This document shows, piece by piece, positions 7,990-16,004 of a DNA stretch of 34,530 nucleotides. This stretch comes from an uncultured Prevotellaceae bacterium (lineage in GTDB: Bacteria > Bacteroidota > Bacteroidia > Bacteroidales > Bacteroidaceae): contig CAMHIS010000023.1 of NCBI GenBank assembly GCA_946185285.1, positions 1-34,530 of the forward strand. Reading direction: 5' to 3'. Every line of letters begins with the position of its first letter. Position 1 is the stretch's first letter. A program made the position numbers and the translations under genes. Under the pieces are notes generated by a model. It saw only the letters and a list, made by a program, of their open reading frames with translations, did no database searches and had not been told where the DNA came from.

Positions 7990-8565
7990 ATGATTTACCT
8001 CGACCTCTTCATCACGTTCTTCAAGATAGGCCTGTTCGGATTCGGCGGTGGCTACGGCATGCTGTCGCTCATCCAACACGAGACGGTGGAGCGCGCCCAC
8101 TGGCTATCGACGGCCGAGTTCACCGACATCGTCGCCATATCGCAGATGACGCCAGGACCCATCGGCATCAACTCAGCCACCTACTGCGGCTACACCGCCA
8201 TCCACAACGCCGGCTACGGCCACCTGATGGCTGTGCTCGGCTCGGCCACGGCAACGCTTGCGCTGGTACTGCCGTCGCTCATTTTGATGATTCTCATCAG
8301 CCGACTGTTTATGAAATACATGAACACACGCCCCGTGCGCTCCGTCTTTGCCGGCCTGCGTCCCGCCGTGGTCGGTCTGTTAGCCGCAGCCACCCTGCTG
8401 CTCTGCAACACTGAGAACTTCTCCACACCGATGGACAATCCCTGGCAGTTCTTTATCAGCTGCGCCCTTTTCGCAGCTACTGCTTTCGGCACAGGTTATT
8501 TGAAGATTAACCCCATCCGTATGATTTGCTACGCCGCTTTCGCCGGACTGCTACTATTCTATTGA
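7990..8565 (+). CDS. Chromate transporter family (CHR) half-size membrane protein 2
   Basis: A 191-residue membrane protein made of a single CHR domain. FFKIGLFGFGGGYGMLSLIQ and SQMTPGPIGINSA align with the matching motifs of the upstream half-gene, followed by several hydrophobic helices (ATLALVLPSLILMILIS, PAVVGLLAAATLLL, ICYAAFAGLLLFY). Adjacent unequal halves are the usual arrangement of short-chain CHR transporters, which are thought to act as heterodimers in the inner membrane. The substrate is unknown. The start is well placed, since the CHR domain begins within ten residues of it. It is the last gene of the apparent M1-like/purL/chr1/chr2 operon, about 290 bp before a strong terminator. 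Confidence 0.88.
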   Translation: MIYLDLFITFFKIGLFGFGGGYGMLSLIQHETVERAHWLSTAEFTDIVAISQMTPGPIGINSATYCGYTAIHNAGYGHLMAVLGSATATLALVLPSLILMILISRLFMKYMNTRPVRSVFAGLRPAVVGLLAAATLLLCNTENFSTPMDNPWQFFISCALFAATAFGTGYLKINPIRMICYAAFAGLLLFY

Positions 8566-8571
8566 CATAAA

Positions 8572-8848
8572 ATCCGTCACATCCGTTACAGTCGTGTAAA
8601 CGTCAGACAATCAAGTGGATACGTGGTGACGGATAATGGTGGCGGATGACGGATGCACGGCGCATTCCCGAGTGCCAAGCCTCTGTGTCTCTGTGGCAAA
8701 TGTTCACGGCCGGTGAACGATGATTCACCGGCCGTGAATCATTACAGCCGTCAGAGCATGTAGCCATCCGTCACCCGTCACCACCATCCGTCACCACGTA
8801 ACACGCTCAGCATGAGGCGAATAGACCGAATGTGACGGAATGACGGAT
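8572..8848. repeat. Nested inverted-repeat element, about 277 bp, noncoding
   Basis: This gap between converging genes holds three nested inverted repeats. The outermost arms are near 8572-8590 and 8831-8848 (imperfect, variants of atccgtcac). The middle arms are 8620-8655 and 8765-8800, pairing at about 32 of 36 positions. The innermost arms are a perfect 15-bp pair at 8703-8717 and 8724-8738 around a 6-base loop. The motif ccgtcac recurs many times on both strands. No open frame of note is present. It resembles a MITE or large palindromic repeat; an extended structured 3' UTR of chr2 is another reading. Confidence 0.6.
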
Positions 8849-8853
8849 AGCAA

Positions 8854-8889
8854 AAAAGAGGCAGACACCGGACGACGTCTGCCTCTTTT
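8854..8889. terminator. Bidirectional intrinsic terminator
   Basis: A perfect 13-bp inverted repeat, aaaagaggcagac (8854-8866) and gtctgcctctttt (8877-8889), surrounds a 10-base loop. It carries A and T runs on the outer sides, so it can end transcripts from either strand. It sits between chr2 (plus) and the last SusD-like gene (minus), closing both operons. Confidence 0.85.
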
Positions 8890-8909
8890 GCTATTTATCG
8901 TACCACGTA

Positions 8910-10817
8910 TTAGTAGCCAATCTTTCCTTTCCAGTTTAGGAACCAGTTATGCTGGTTAGCCAACTTTGCCGCAATAGCAGCCATTGAACCGCGGTTTGCC
9001 TCGCCAAGACGGGCACCGATAACCTTGGCCATAGCCTGTCCAGGATTAGACTGATGGAGGGCATAGCGCATGATGTCGTAATAGCGTGTACCCTCGAAGG
9101 CGAACTCCAGAGCGCTCTCGTTCAAGATAAGACTGTCGACGAAGGCCTGCTGACGGGCAATGAGCTCAGGGGTATCCTTGAGGAACAGATCAAAGTCGTC
9201 AAGCTCTTCCTCCTCGTCTTCGTCTTCGGTCTCCTCGATTTCAGGAATATCAGCCTCAGGCAACTGGTAGAACTCATTGAGCGGTGTCCAGCCAGAACCG
9301 CGAGAGTGGATACCCATCATGTTGTGGTTCGACGTGGCACCAGTAGAATTGCCACGGAAATCATCGATGGTCACTAACTGATAGCGCACGGGATTGAAGT
9401 CGAACTGGCTCAGGAATATGGAGTCGGACTTCGACTCGCTGTCATAGTACGGTATCACGTCGTACTGGATGACCGTGTTGTTCAGACCCTCAGAGAGAAT
9501 CTTGAATGCCATTCGCGGATAGCCCGCCATGTTGAGAGCCTCGGCCAGTCGCAGATAAACCATAGTGCGGCGATAGATATGGATGTTATTTACGCCACCG
9601 GCGTACTTATCGATATACTGCGTCTCGGTCATCTCCTGTGTGTAACGGTCACGCTCGTAATCCTCAGTCCACGTGTCGGCAAGTCGCAGGTCGCCAGTCA
9701 TGTGGTCAGGCAGCTGCTGGTTCGGATAGAACACACTGGTACCGGTCTCAGGAACCATACAGTAGACCTGGGCACTTGAGATTTCGTCAGCGCGCTCTGA
9801 AGGCGAGATGCTTACCTTTTGCTGGTTGTCGTCGGTCGAGCAGAAGAGGTTACGAAGCTCACTGTAGTTACCGTCGGCACGCTTTTCGTCGCTGGCAATC
9901 ATGGTAATGATCTCAGGATCCTGTGCCGGGTCAGCCGTCTCGCTGAAGGGGAATATTCCGCCAGAGTAGCTCTGGTAGCCTGTAACCCTCGGATCGAAGT
10001 ACACCTTATCGCCTACACGGAGGGGATAAATGGAGTTCATACCGTTACGCTCGCTGATGAACTTAAAGTAGCAGAGTGCAGCCTGACGGTAGTCCTCCTT
10101 GCTGCCGGTGACGCTGGCGCGCCAGAGGTAGAGGTCGCCACGTACGAGGCTCAGCGGGAAGAACAGGAGAACGGACGGAGTACTGTTGATATCACCTAAG
10201 CCTGGGAACTCGTTATTGTAACGCTCAGGGATGTTGGCAAGGTCATTAATGAAGTAAGAACAGACGGTCTGTATGTCGGCCTTTGCTCCCTGTTCGGCAG
10301 CCTCAGCTTCCTCCTTGGAGAGCAGTGGTTCTGTGACGAAAGGCACCTGTCCGTAGTTAATCGCCAACTGCAGGTATGTCCATGCACGGATAGCCTTCAC
10401 GGCAGCATACTCCTTCATGAAGATAATCTCATTACGGTTGCTGCGGATAGCCGTGTCGGCATGGGTAATGAAGTAATTGCAGTTGTTGATAACGGCATAG
10501 TAGGCACTGGGGTCATTGTAGCGGTTGTCGTCGCTAACCTCAAAGTCAGACAGCTCTCGCAGGTCGCTGCTGGCGCTTTCTGTGAGTTTCACCAGGTCGC
10601 CGCGCACCTCGCCCAGCAGGACGGTGCGGTCGCCGAGCGCCTGTAGCTTCTTTAATATACCTGTTACTGACCAAACCGAATCGACGGCGTTGTCCAGATG
10701 TTCCTGATCGGCATAGAGCACATCGTCAGACTCCTGCTTGAAGAACTCTTCACAGGAGGAGATGATGCCCATGCCCAAGATGATGCTGATGAAAATATAT
10801 ATACGTTTCATATTCAT
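8910..10817 (-). CDS. SusD/RagB-family surface lipoprotein (last gene of operon)
   Basis: A 635-residue lipoprotein with lipidated Cys22 (ISS-C) followed directly by Glu-Glu, typical of Bacteroidetes lipoproteins sent to the cell surface. The N-terminal half has the SusD pattern of TPR-like helices (VINNCNYFITHAD, AVKAIRAWTYLQLAINYG with the nearby PFVTEPL), and the C-terminal part has the usual EFAFEGTRYYDIMRYALH. SusD proteins cap the partner TonB-dependent porin and bind its ligand. The partner is the gene 8 bp upstream. Odd is a highly acidic insert near residues 519-546 (EDEDEEEELDDFD). ATG at 10817 or the one two codons later (MKR) could be the start. The terminator at 8854-8889 follows the stop codon. 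Confidence 0.92.
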   Translation of the reverse strand: MNMKRIYIFISIILGMGIISSCEEFFKQESDDVLYADQEHLDNAVDSVWSVTGILKKLQALGDRTVLLGEVRGDLVKLTESASSDLRELSDFEVSDDNRYNDPSAYYAVINNCNYFITHADTAIRSNRNEIIFMKEYAAVKAIRAWTYLQLAINYGQVPFVTEPLLSKEEAEAAEQGAKADIQTVCSYFINDLANIPERYNNEFPGLGDINSTPSVLLFFPLSLVRGDLYLWRASVTGSKEDYRQAALCYFKFISERNGMNSIYPLRVGDKVYFDPRVTGYQSYSGGIFPFSETADPAQDPEIITMIASDEKRADGNYSELRNLFCSTDDNQQKVSISPSERADEISSAQVYCMVPETGTSVFYPNQQLPDHMTGDLRLADTWTEDYERDRYTQEMTETQYIDKYAGGVNNIHIYRRTMVYLRLAEALNMAGYPRMAFKILSEGLNNTVIQYDVIPYYDSESKSDSIFLSQFDFNPVRYQLVTIDDFRGNSTGATSNHNMMGIHSRGSGWTPLNEFYQLPEADIPEIEETEDEDEEEELDDFDLFLKDTPELIARQQAFVDSLILNESALEFAFEGTRYYDIMRYALHQSNPGQAMAKVIGARLGEANRGSMAAIAAKLANQHNWFLNWKGKIGY

Positions 10818-10825
10818 ACGGGTAA

Positions 10826-13800
10826 TTAGAGGTTAATTTTTACGCCAGCTACAATCGAACGGCACTGTCCGAGGCTTCCCAGGTCAATACCCTGTCCGAT
10901 AACGTTGGAAGTCATGGAGAACTCGGGGTCGCTGCCTAAGTACTTAGTGAAGGTGAGCAGGTTGTTACCCTGCACCCAGAACTGGAAGCCCTGAATGTAC
11001 TCCGAATTGACGGGCAGATCGTAACTGAGAGTTGCTGTCTTCAGTCGGAGATAGCTGCCGTCCTCAATCCAGCGGTCGCTGAAGCGCGAATTGCCCATCG
11101 GGTCCTGGAAGGTGATGCGCGGAATATCCGTCTGCTGTCCCTCAGCCTGCCAGCGGCGGTTCAGCGCCGTTGTCTGGTTCATGAAGCGACTACCGCCCTC
11201 TAACTGCGAACGCATATAGTTGTAGACATCGTTGCCGAGCGAGTAGTTGAAGCGCACGTCGAGCTTGAGCCGCTTCCAAGTCACGCTGGTGAAGATGTTA
11301 CCGTAGATATCGGGATTGGGGTCGCCAATGAAGGTGCGGTCGGCCTCGGTAATCATGCCGTCGTTGTTGAGGTCGGCAAAATGTACGTCACCGGCCTTGA
11401 AGAAAATCTTGTCGACGCCATTGTCACCCAGGAAGTAGAGCCCCTTAGGATCGGCGGTGCCGGCAGCCCTTGCCTCCTCAGTTGTAGAGAACACGTCGAG
11501 CGTTTGATAGCCGTAGAAGCCGTTTGCCGCCTGTCCCACCTGCGTGCGGACGGTAGCGCCATAGAGTTCGTGGTCGACGAACCGTGCACCGTCGGGCAAT
11601 TCGGTAATCTCGTTCTTATAATGTCCGGCACTGGCTCCTACCTGCCACTGCCAATCCTTGATGGCGATGACCTTGGCGGTGAAGTTGACGTCGAAGCCGT
11701 TGTTCTCGAGTTTACCACTGTTCGACCAGTTCTCGCTCAGACCTGAGAGGAATCCCAGCGTCTGGCGTGTCAGCAGGTTGTTGGTCCTGGAGCGGAAGTA
11801 GTTGAAGCCGACATGAATACGGTTATCAAGGAAGCCGCCCTCAAGACCGAGGTTCAGGCGCGTGGTCGTCTCCCACTGTACGCTATTGTTGCCGATGCCT
11901 TCGAAGGCCAGTCCAGAGACTTTCTGAAGGAACCTCGATGCGCGGAAGTAACTGCGTGCAGCATAATAGTCAATGTCGTCGTTACCCGTCATGTCGAAAC
12001 CGGCCGACAGGCGCAGATAGTCAATACCCTTAATACCAGCCATCCACGGTTCATTGGTGATGACCCATGAAGCCTGGAGTCCAGGGAAGATGGCCCAAGG
12101 AGCCTTGAACAACTTAATGTCGCCCGACTCACTGCCAAAACGCGACGATCCGTCAACGGTCAGGTTTGCTTGCAGATAATAGCGGCTCATATAGTTGTAC
12201 TCACCCTGCAAATACCATGAGAGCGAGTTCCAGTTCTCGCTGACGCCGATGATGGTCTTGTCATTCGACGTATGGAACGGTGTCTTGTCGCTACCGGTGT
12301 TATAGCTCAGCAGGTTATTGCTGGTGAAGCTCTCCCAGTTGATGCGGGCACCGGCGAAGGCATGGACGAAGTGTGCACCGAAGCGCTTGTTGAAGTCGAT
12401 GCGGGTGTCGCTCTGCACGGAGTTCTGCTTCGAGGCTAACGAGCGAACCTCGTTATTGCGGAAGCCGCCCAGACTGGTGACATAGTAGTTAGGGGTACCG
12501 TTGACAGGAATGTAGTACTGTTCGTTGGTATTGACGAGATTGTAGCTGAAGTGCTCGCTCACAAAGAGGTGTGAGTTGAACTCATACTTCGGGGTGATGG
12601 TGAGGTTCAGCATGGAGTTCTCAAAGCGGTTCTTTACCTCAGCGTCCCCATACTCGTTGATGGCTGCCGGGTTGCCCAGCTTCCAGTTGTAGTTCGGGTA
12701 ATTAGTCATGGCCTCTGACAGGTACGACTCCTCCTCAAGGTCGAAGTGGCTGTCTGAGAACCGGCCCTTGCCCGACTCGTCGTGACCATAGCTGTAAGGG
12801 CTCATGAACGGACTCTTGACGTAGGCCAGGAAAGAGGGCGACGTCGGCGTGCCGGCATCATAGGTTTCGGGCGCACCGTCGTTACGAATGTTGCGCGTCT
12901 GGTTGGCAAACGAGGCATCGAAGCGCACCGACAGGTCGCGCAACAGCGAAATGTCGGTATTGAAGCGCACATTCAGACGGTCCATGTCGTTGTACTTTAG
13001 TGCGCTCTCTGCCGACGTATAGCCCACGGAGAGGTTATAGTTGGCCACGGCGTCACCACCCTCGACGTTGATGCCGTAGTTCTGCGTCATTGCCGTATGA
13101 TAGACGTAATCCTTCCAGTCGGTGTTCTGATGATACTGGTCGTAATAGTAATAGTCGCGGTCCTCAACGAGGAACTTGAACTTGCGGTTGAGCGTATTCG
13201 TGGACTTCAGCATCTCCGAAGCATAACTGCGATACTGGCCGGCATCCATGACTGAAATAAACTTCGGTTCAAGGACGACACCTGCCGAAATGTTGGCCGT
13301 GATGCGCGTGGCCATCGACTTGTTGCGGCGCGTATCAACGAGAATGACGCCGTTGGCACCTTTGGAACCATAGAGGGCGGTACCGTTGCGCAGAACGGTC
13401 ACCTTCTCAATGTCAGCGGGATTCAGGTTCGAGAGAACGTCGTTGTAGAATCCGTCGTGAAGCAGGACGCGGGAGTACTGCTGATCGACAACAACACCGT
13501 CGATGACAATCAGGGGCTGTGCGTTGACGTTGAGCGAGTTCAGGCCCTGGATGAACAAGGTGGAGCCAATGCCCGGCATACCGCTACGCGTGATGGCACG
13601 CACCTGTCCGCCCAACTGCTTCTGTACCTCATCCTTGATGTTAATGGCATTGGTGTACTTGAAGTCGTTAGCTACATACTCATTGAGCACGTTGGTCTTA
13701 GCACCATACTCAGCAGCGAATGTGGAGGGATAGAGCTTCACCTCACGCTGCTGCTCGCCCTTGACCAAGCCCATCTGAACGGGGTTGAAGTCAGGCGTGG

Positions 13801-14098
13801 TAACGTAAAGGGCACTCGAGAATACCGGCACTCTCAATTCGTAGGTACCATTGTCATCGGTGAGCACGCTGTAGCCGTCGAAATCGGCAGCACGGACAAT
13901 GGCACCTGCAACGGGCTTCTTGGTGGCACCGTCGATGACAAGTCCCTTGACAGTACGTGTCTCATAATTCTTCACTGTCACAGTGCGCTTGGGCTTCAGG
14001 AAATCGAGACTCTCATCGTCTCCTTCCTCGTCCTGTGCGAACACGGCCAAGGGGAAAGCCACCAGCAGCGAAAATCCAAATAAGATATATCGTTTCAT
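10826..14098 (-). CDS. SusC/RagA-family TonB-dependent outer-membrane transporter 2
   Basis: A 1090-residue protein with a signal peptide cleaved near AVFA-Q (about residue 21) and an acidic stretch after it. Residues about 49-125 are a carboxypeptidase-regulatory-like beta-sandwich domain (VKGLVIDGATKKPVAGAIV). About 130-258 is the plug, with PLIVIDGVVVD, NPADIEKVTVLRNG and ALYGSKGANGVILVDT; the rest is the 22-strand barrel. The Ca-binding-type loop ADLNNDGMITEADRTFIGD near the C-terminus is standard for SusC. It should import a ligand held by its SusD partner 8 bp downstream. Unlike the other SusC in this operon, I see no EVVV-type TonB-box motif between the regulatory domain and the plug. 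It starts 30 bp after the preceding FAS1 gene. Confidence 0.94.
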   Translation of the reverse strand: MKRYILFGFSLLVAFPLAVFAQDEEGDDESLDFLKPKRTVTVKNYETRTVKGLVIDGATKKPVAGAIVRAADFDGYSVLTDDNGTYELRVPVFSSALYVTTPDFNPVQMGLVKGEQQREVKLYPSTFAAEYGAKTNVLNEYVANDFKYTNAINIKDEVQKQLGGQVRAITRSGMPGIGSTLFIQGLNSLNVNAQPLIVIDGVVVDQQYSRVLLHDGFYNDVLSNLNPADIEKVTVLRNGTALYGSKGANGVILVDTRRNKSMATRITANISAGVVLEPKFISVMDAGQYRSYASEMLKSTNTLNRKFKFLVEDRDYYYYDQYHQNTDWKDYVYHTAMTQNYGINVEGGDAVANYNLSVGYTSAESALKYNDMDRLNVRFNTDISLLRDLSVRFDASFANQTRNIRNDGAPETYDAGTPTSPSFLAYVKSPFMSPYSYGHDESGKGRFSDSHFDLEEESYLSEAMTNYPNYNWKLGNPAAINEYGDAEVKNRFENSMLNLTITPKYEFNSHLFVSEHFSYNLVNTNEQYYIPVNGTPNYYVTSLGGFRNNEVRSLASKQNSVQSDTRIDFNKRFGAHFVHAFAGARINWESFTSNNLLSYNTGSDKTPFHTSNDKTIIGVSENWNSLSWYLQGEYNYMSRYYLQANLTVDGSSRFGSESGDIKLFKAPWAIFPGLQASWVITNEPWMAGIKGIDYLRLSAGFDMTGNDDIDYYAARSYFRASRFLQKVSGLAFEGIGNNSVQWETTTRLNLGLEGGFLDNRIHVGFNYFRSRTNNLLTRQTLGFLSGLSENWSNSGKLENNGFDVNFTAKVIAIKDWQWQVGASAGHYKNEITELPDGARFVDHELYGATVRTQVGQAANGFYGYQTLDVFSTTEEARAAGTADPKGLYFLGDNGVDKIFFKAGDVHFADLNNDGMITEADRTFIGDPNPDIYGNIFTSVTWKRLKLDVRFNYSLGNDVYNYMRSQLEGGSRFMNQTTALNRRWQAEGQQTDIPRITFQDPMGNSRFSDRWIEDGSYLRLKTATLSYDLPVNSEYIQGFQFWVQGNNLLTFTKYLGSDPEFSMTSNVIGQGIDLGSLGQCRSIVAGVKINL

Positions 14099-14128
14099 AA
14101 ATCCTTCTTTATTTAGTCATGTGAAACA

Positions 14129-15973
14129 TTAACGTAGCATATACCACACCTTATACGGTCTGTCCTCGTAGGCGCCATGGGGGAACATCATGATACCCGG
14201 ACGACCTGCGTATGCTGTGCCCTGTGGCAGTTCGTCAAGAACTTGCAGCGTTCCGTGAGGCACGAGCAGCACGCAGTCTAAGCGCATCGTACGGGTGTAA
14301 GTTTTGTTACGCAACTGCGCATTTGTGACACGGGTCTCCACCTTCAGCGTCACCTGCATACTCTCTTCGCTGACATTGTATGTACAGACGTCGAACTTAT
14401 AGTCCTCGGCCAGAAGCAGGTAGTCAACGGCGTCGGGTGTAGTCTTGAATTCCTTGACCTTACCGTCCTCGCCCTTGATAGGATCATCGCCCTTACCAGG
14501 AACATTGATGGTGCAGCGCATAATGGTCGGCACACGCACCTCCTCAACAGCATTGCTATCGCTGGCCAACGCAGGGGCAGTGACCAGATAGATGTCATAG
14601 CCGATGTTGGAAAGGACATTCGACAGAGTGAATGTCACCGAGTGGTTCAGCGTACCGAAGTTGGGCTGGAACTCAACGAAGCGGTTGTCCCAAACCTTGT
14701 TGTAGTACCTGTTGTCGGCACTGACCTGACGGGTGAAGGGCGTTACCGTATTGACGTCGTCGCCACGGCTGTCCGTGGTCTTGCTTACCTCTTTGATATT
14801 ATTACCTTCAGCCTCGAAAACAAGGAATTTGTTGAAGGTCATCAGCTTGTCGATATTCCACTGCGAAGCCTTATACACCTCGCCGTTGCTGCACTGCACG
14901 CGGTCGTCGCCATCGGCACTGAGCACGCCGTAGGGCTTCACCCTGGGCTTGAGGTACTGATAGTACTCAAACGGGGCACCCCAGCGCGACTTGCGCAAGG
15001 TAGGATTCCTGATGCTGCTTACAGAAAGAGCTGAGTCGGCAAGCATCTTGTCGGAATTGAACGTGCGGCTGAACGTTGAACCGTTGACAATAGCCAGGCG
15101 CGTGCTGGTGTAGACCATGGAGTCGCGCTTAGTCAGGTTTGCAGGATAGTTGAAGTACGGTTCGTACTCCTCAACCAAGGCCTTCCACACGTCGTTGGTA
15201 GGCGCAACCATCAGATAGGTACTGTCTTCGAGGTTCAGCTGACCTAAATAGCTAAACAGGTCATTGCGCTGCATGAACACGGAGTCGAGATAATGTGTCC
15301 TACCGTCGACAATACTACCGGCCACACTGCGCTCGGGCAGGAACTCGCGGTAGTAGTACTTCGAGTTGTAAAGGAAGCTGCGAAGGCTGTCGAGGTCGGG
15401 ATCCTTGGCAACATACTCAAACACATTAGACAGGAACTTCACTTTATCCTTCAGCGTATAGAGAATACCGTTGCCATAAAGCTGGTTCTTGGAGAGTAAC
15501 CCCACACCGGCAATATCGTTGGTGGTCAGCAAGGCATACTTGGCGTTCATCAGCTGAATGGAGTCACGGCTCTCGGAAGACACAGAATAGTTGTAGAGGG
15601 CAACGTGGTTGTAGACAAACTCCTTCAGCACGGTGTTATCATCCTCAATGACATTCGCACTCTTCTGGGCCTTGTAATCTTTGATCAAGGCATCGGCCTC
15701 CTCCTTGCTGAAATTGGCGTTGGTAGGTGCAAAGACCGTGAATACCTGACTGCCGTCGAGCGACTTGGCAAAGTCGCAGGCCTCGATGACACTGGCAAAG
15801 TTGCTCAAGTCAGGATTGCTCTTGATGGCCTGCCACAAGGAACCCTCATGAACACTTCCGCTACTCTGACTGTCATAATGGTCGTCCCATGTGTCGGAGC
15901 AGGCCGTGAGGGCTACGGCAAAACCGCAGCACAGCAGACCTCTGCTTATTTTTTTATATATATTGTTAATCAT
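14129..15973 (-). CDS. Fasciclin (FAS1)-domain surface lipoprotein C
   Basis: A 614-residue lipoprotein with lipidated Cys25 (LTA-C) followed by SDTWDD. Two FAS1-like domains are suggested by the motif VFTVFAPTNANF near residue 80 and LMVAPTNDVW near residue 255, each preceded by helices (SNFASVIEACDFAKSL). From about residue 395 the protein changes to beta-rich sequence that is not FAS1, possibly a ligand-binding beta-sandwich; its family is not recognised. FAS1 domains are known mainly from adhesion proteins. Position in the middle of a SusC/SusD operon and the surface-type lipobox suggest an accessory ligand-binding lipoprotein, like SusE/F in the starch system. That role is inference. Spacing is 31 bp to the gene before and 30 bp to SusC 2. 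Confidence 0.82.
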   Translation of the reverse strand: MINNIYKKISRGLLCCGFAVALTACSDTWDDHYDSQSSGSVHEGSLWQAIKSNPDLSNFASVIEACDFAKSLDGSQVFTVFAPTNANFSKEEADALIKDYKAQKSANVIEDDNTVLKEFVYNHVALYNYSVSSESRDSIQLMNAKYALLTTNDIAGVGLLSKNQLYGNGILYTLKDKVKFLSNVFEYVAKDPDLDSLRSFLYNSKYYYREFLPERSVAGSIVDGRTHYLDSVFMQRNDLFSYLGQLNLEDSTYLMVAPTNDVWKALVEEYEPYFNYPANLTKRDSMVYTSTRLAIVNGSTFSRTFNSDKMLADSALSVSSIRNPTLRKSRWGAPFEYYQYLKPRVKPYGVLSADGDDRVQCSNGEVYKASQWNIDKLMTFNKFLVFEAEGNNIKEVSKTTDSRGDDVNTVTPFTRQVSADNRYYNKVWDNRFVEFQPNFGTLNHSVTFTLSNVLSNIGYDIYLVTAPALASDSNAVEEVRVPTIMRCTINVPGKGDDPIKGEDGKVKEFKTTPDAVDYLLLAEDYKFDVCTYNVSEESMQVTLKVETRVTNAQLRNKTYTRTMRLDCVLLVPHGTLQVLDELPQGTAYAGRPGIMMFPHGAYEDRPYKVWYMLR

Positions 15974-16004
15974 AACTCTTAACTTTTAACTATTTACTAT
16001 TAAC

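Noticed and set aside
7200..8565. The two CHR genes as a frameshifted single full-length transporter
   Set aside because: Each has its own complete N-terminal CHR motif and its own start and stop, and paired short CHR genes are a known arrangement.
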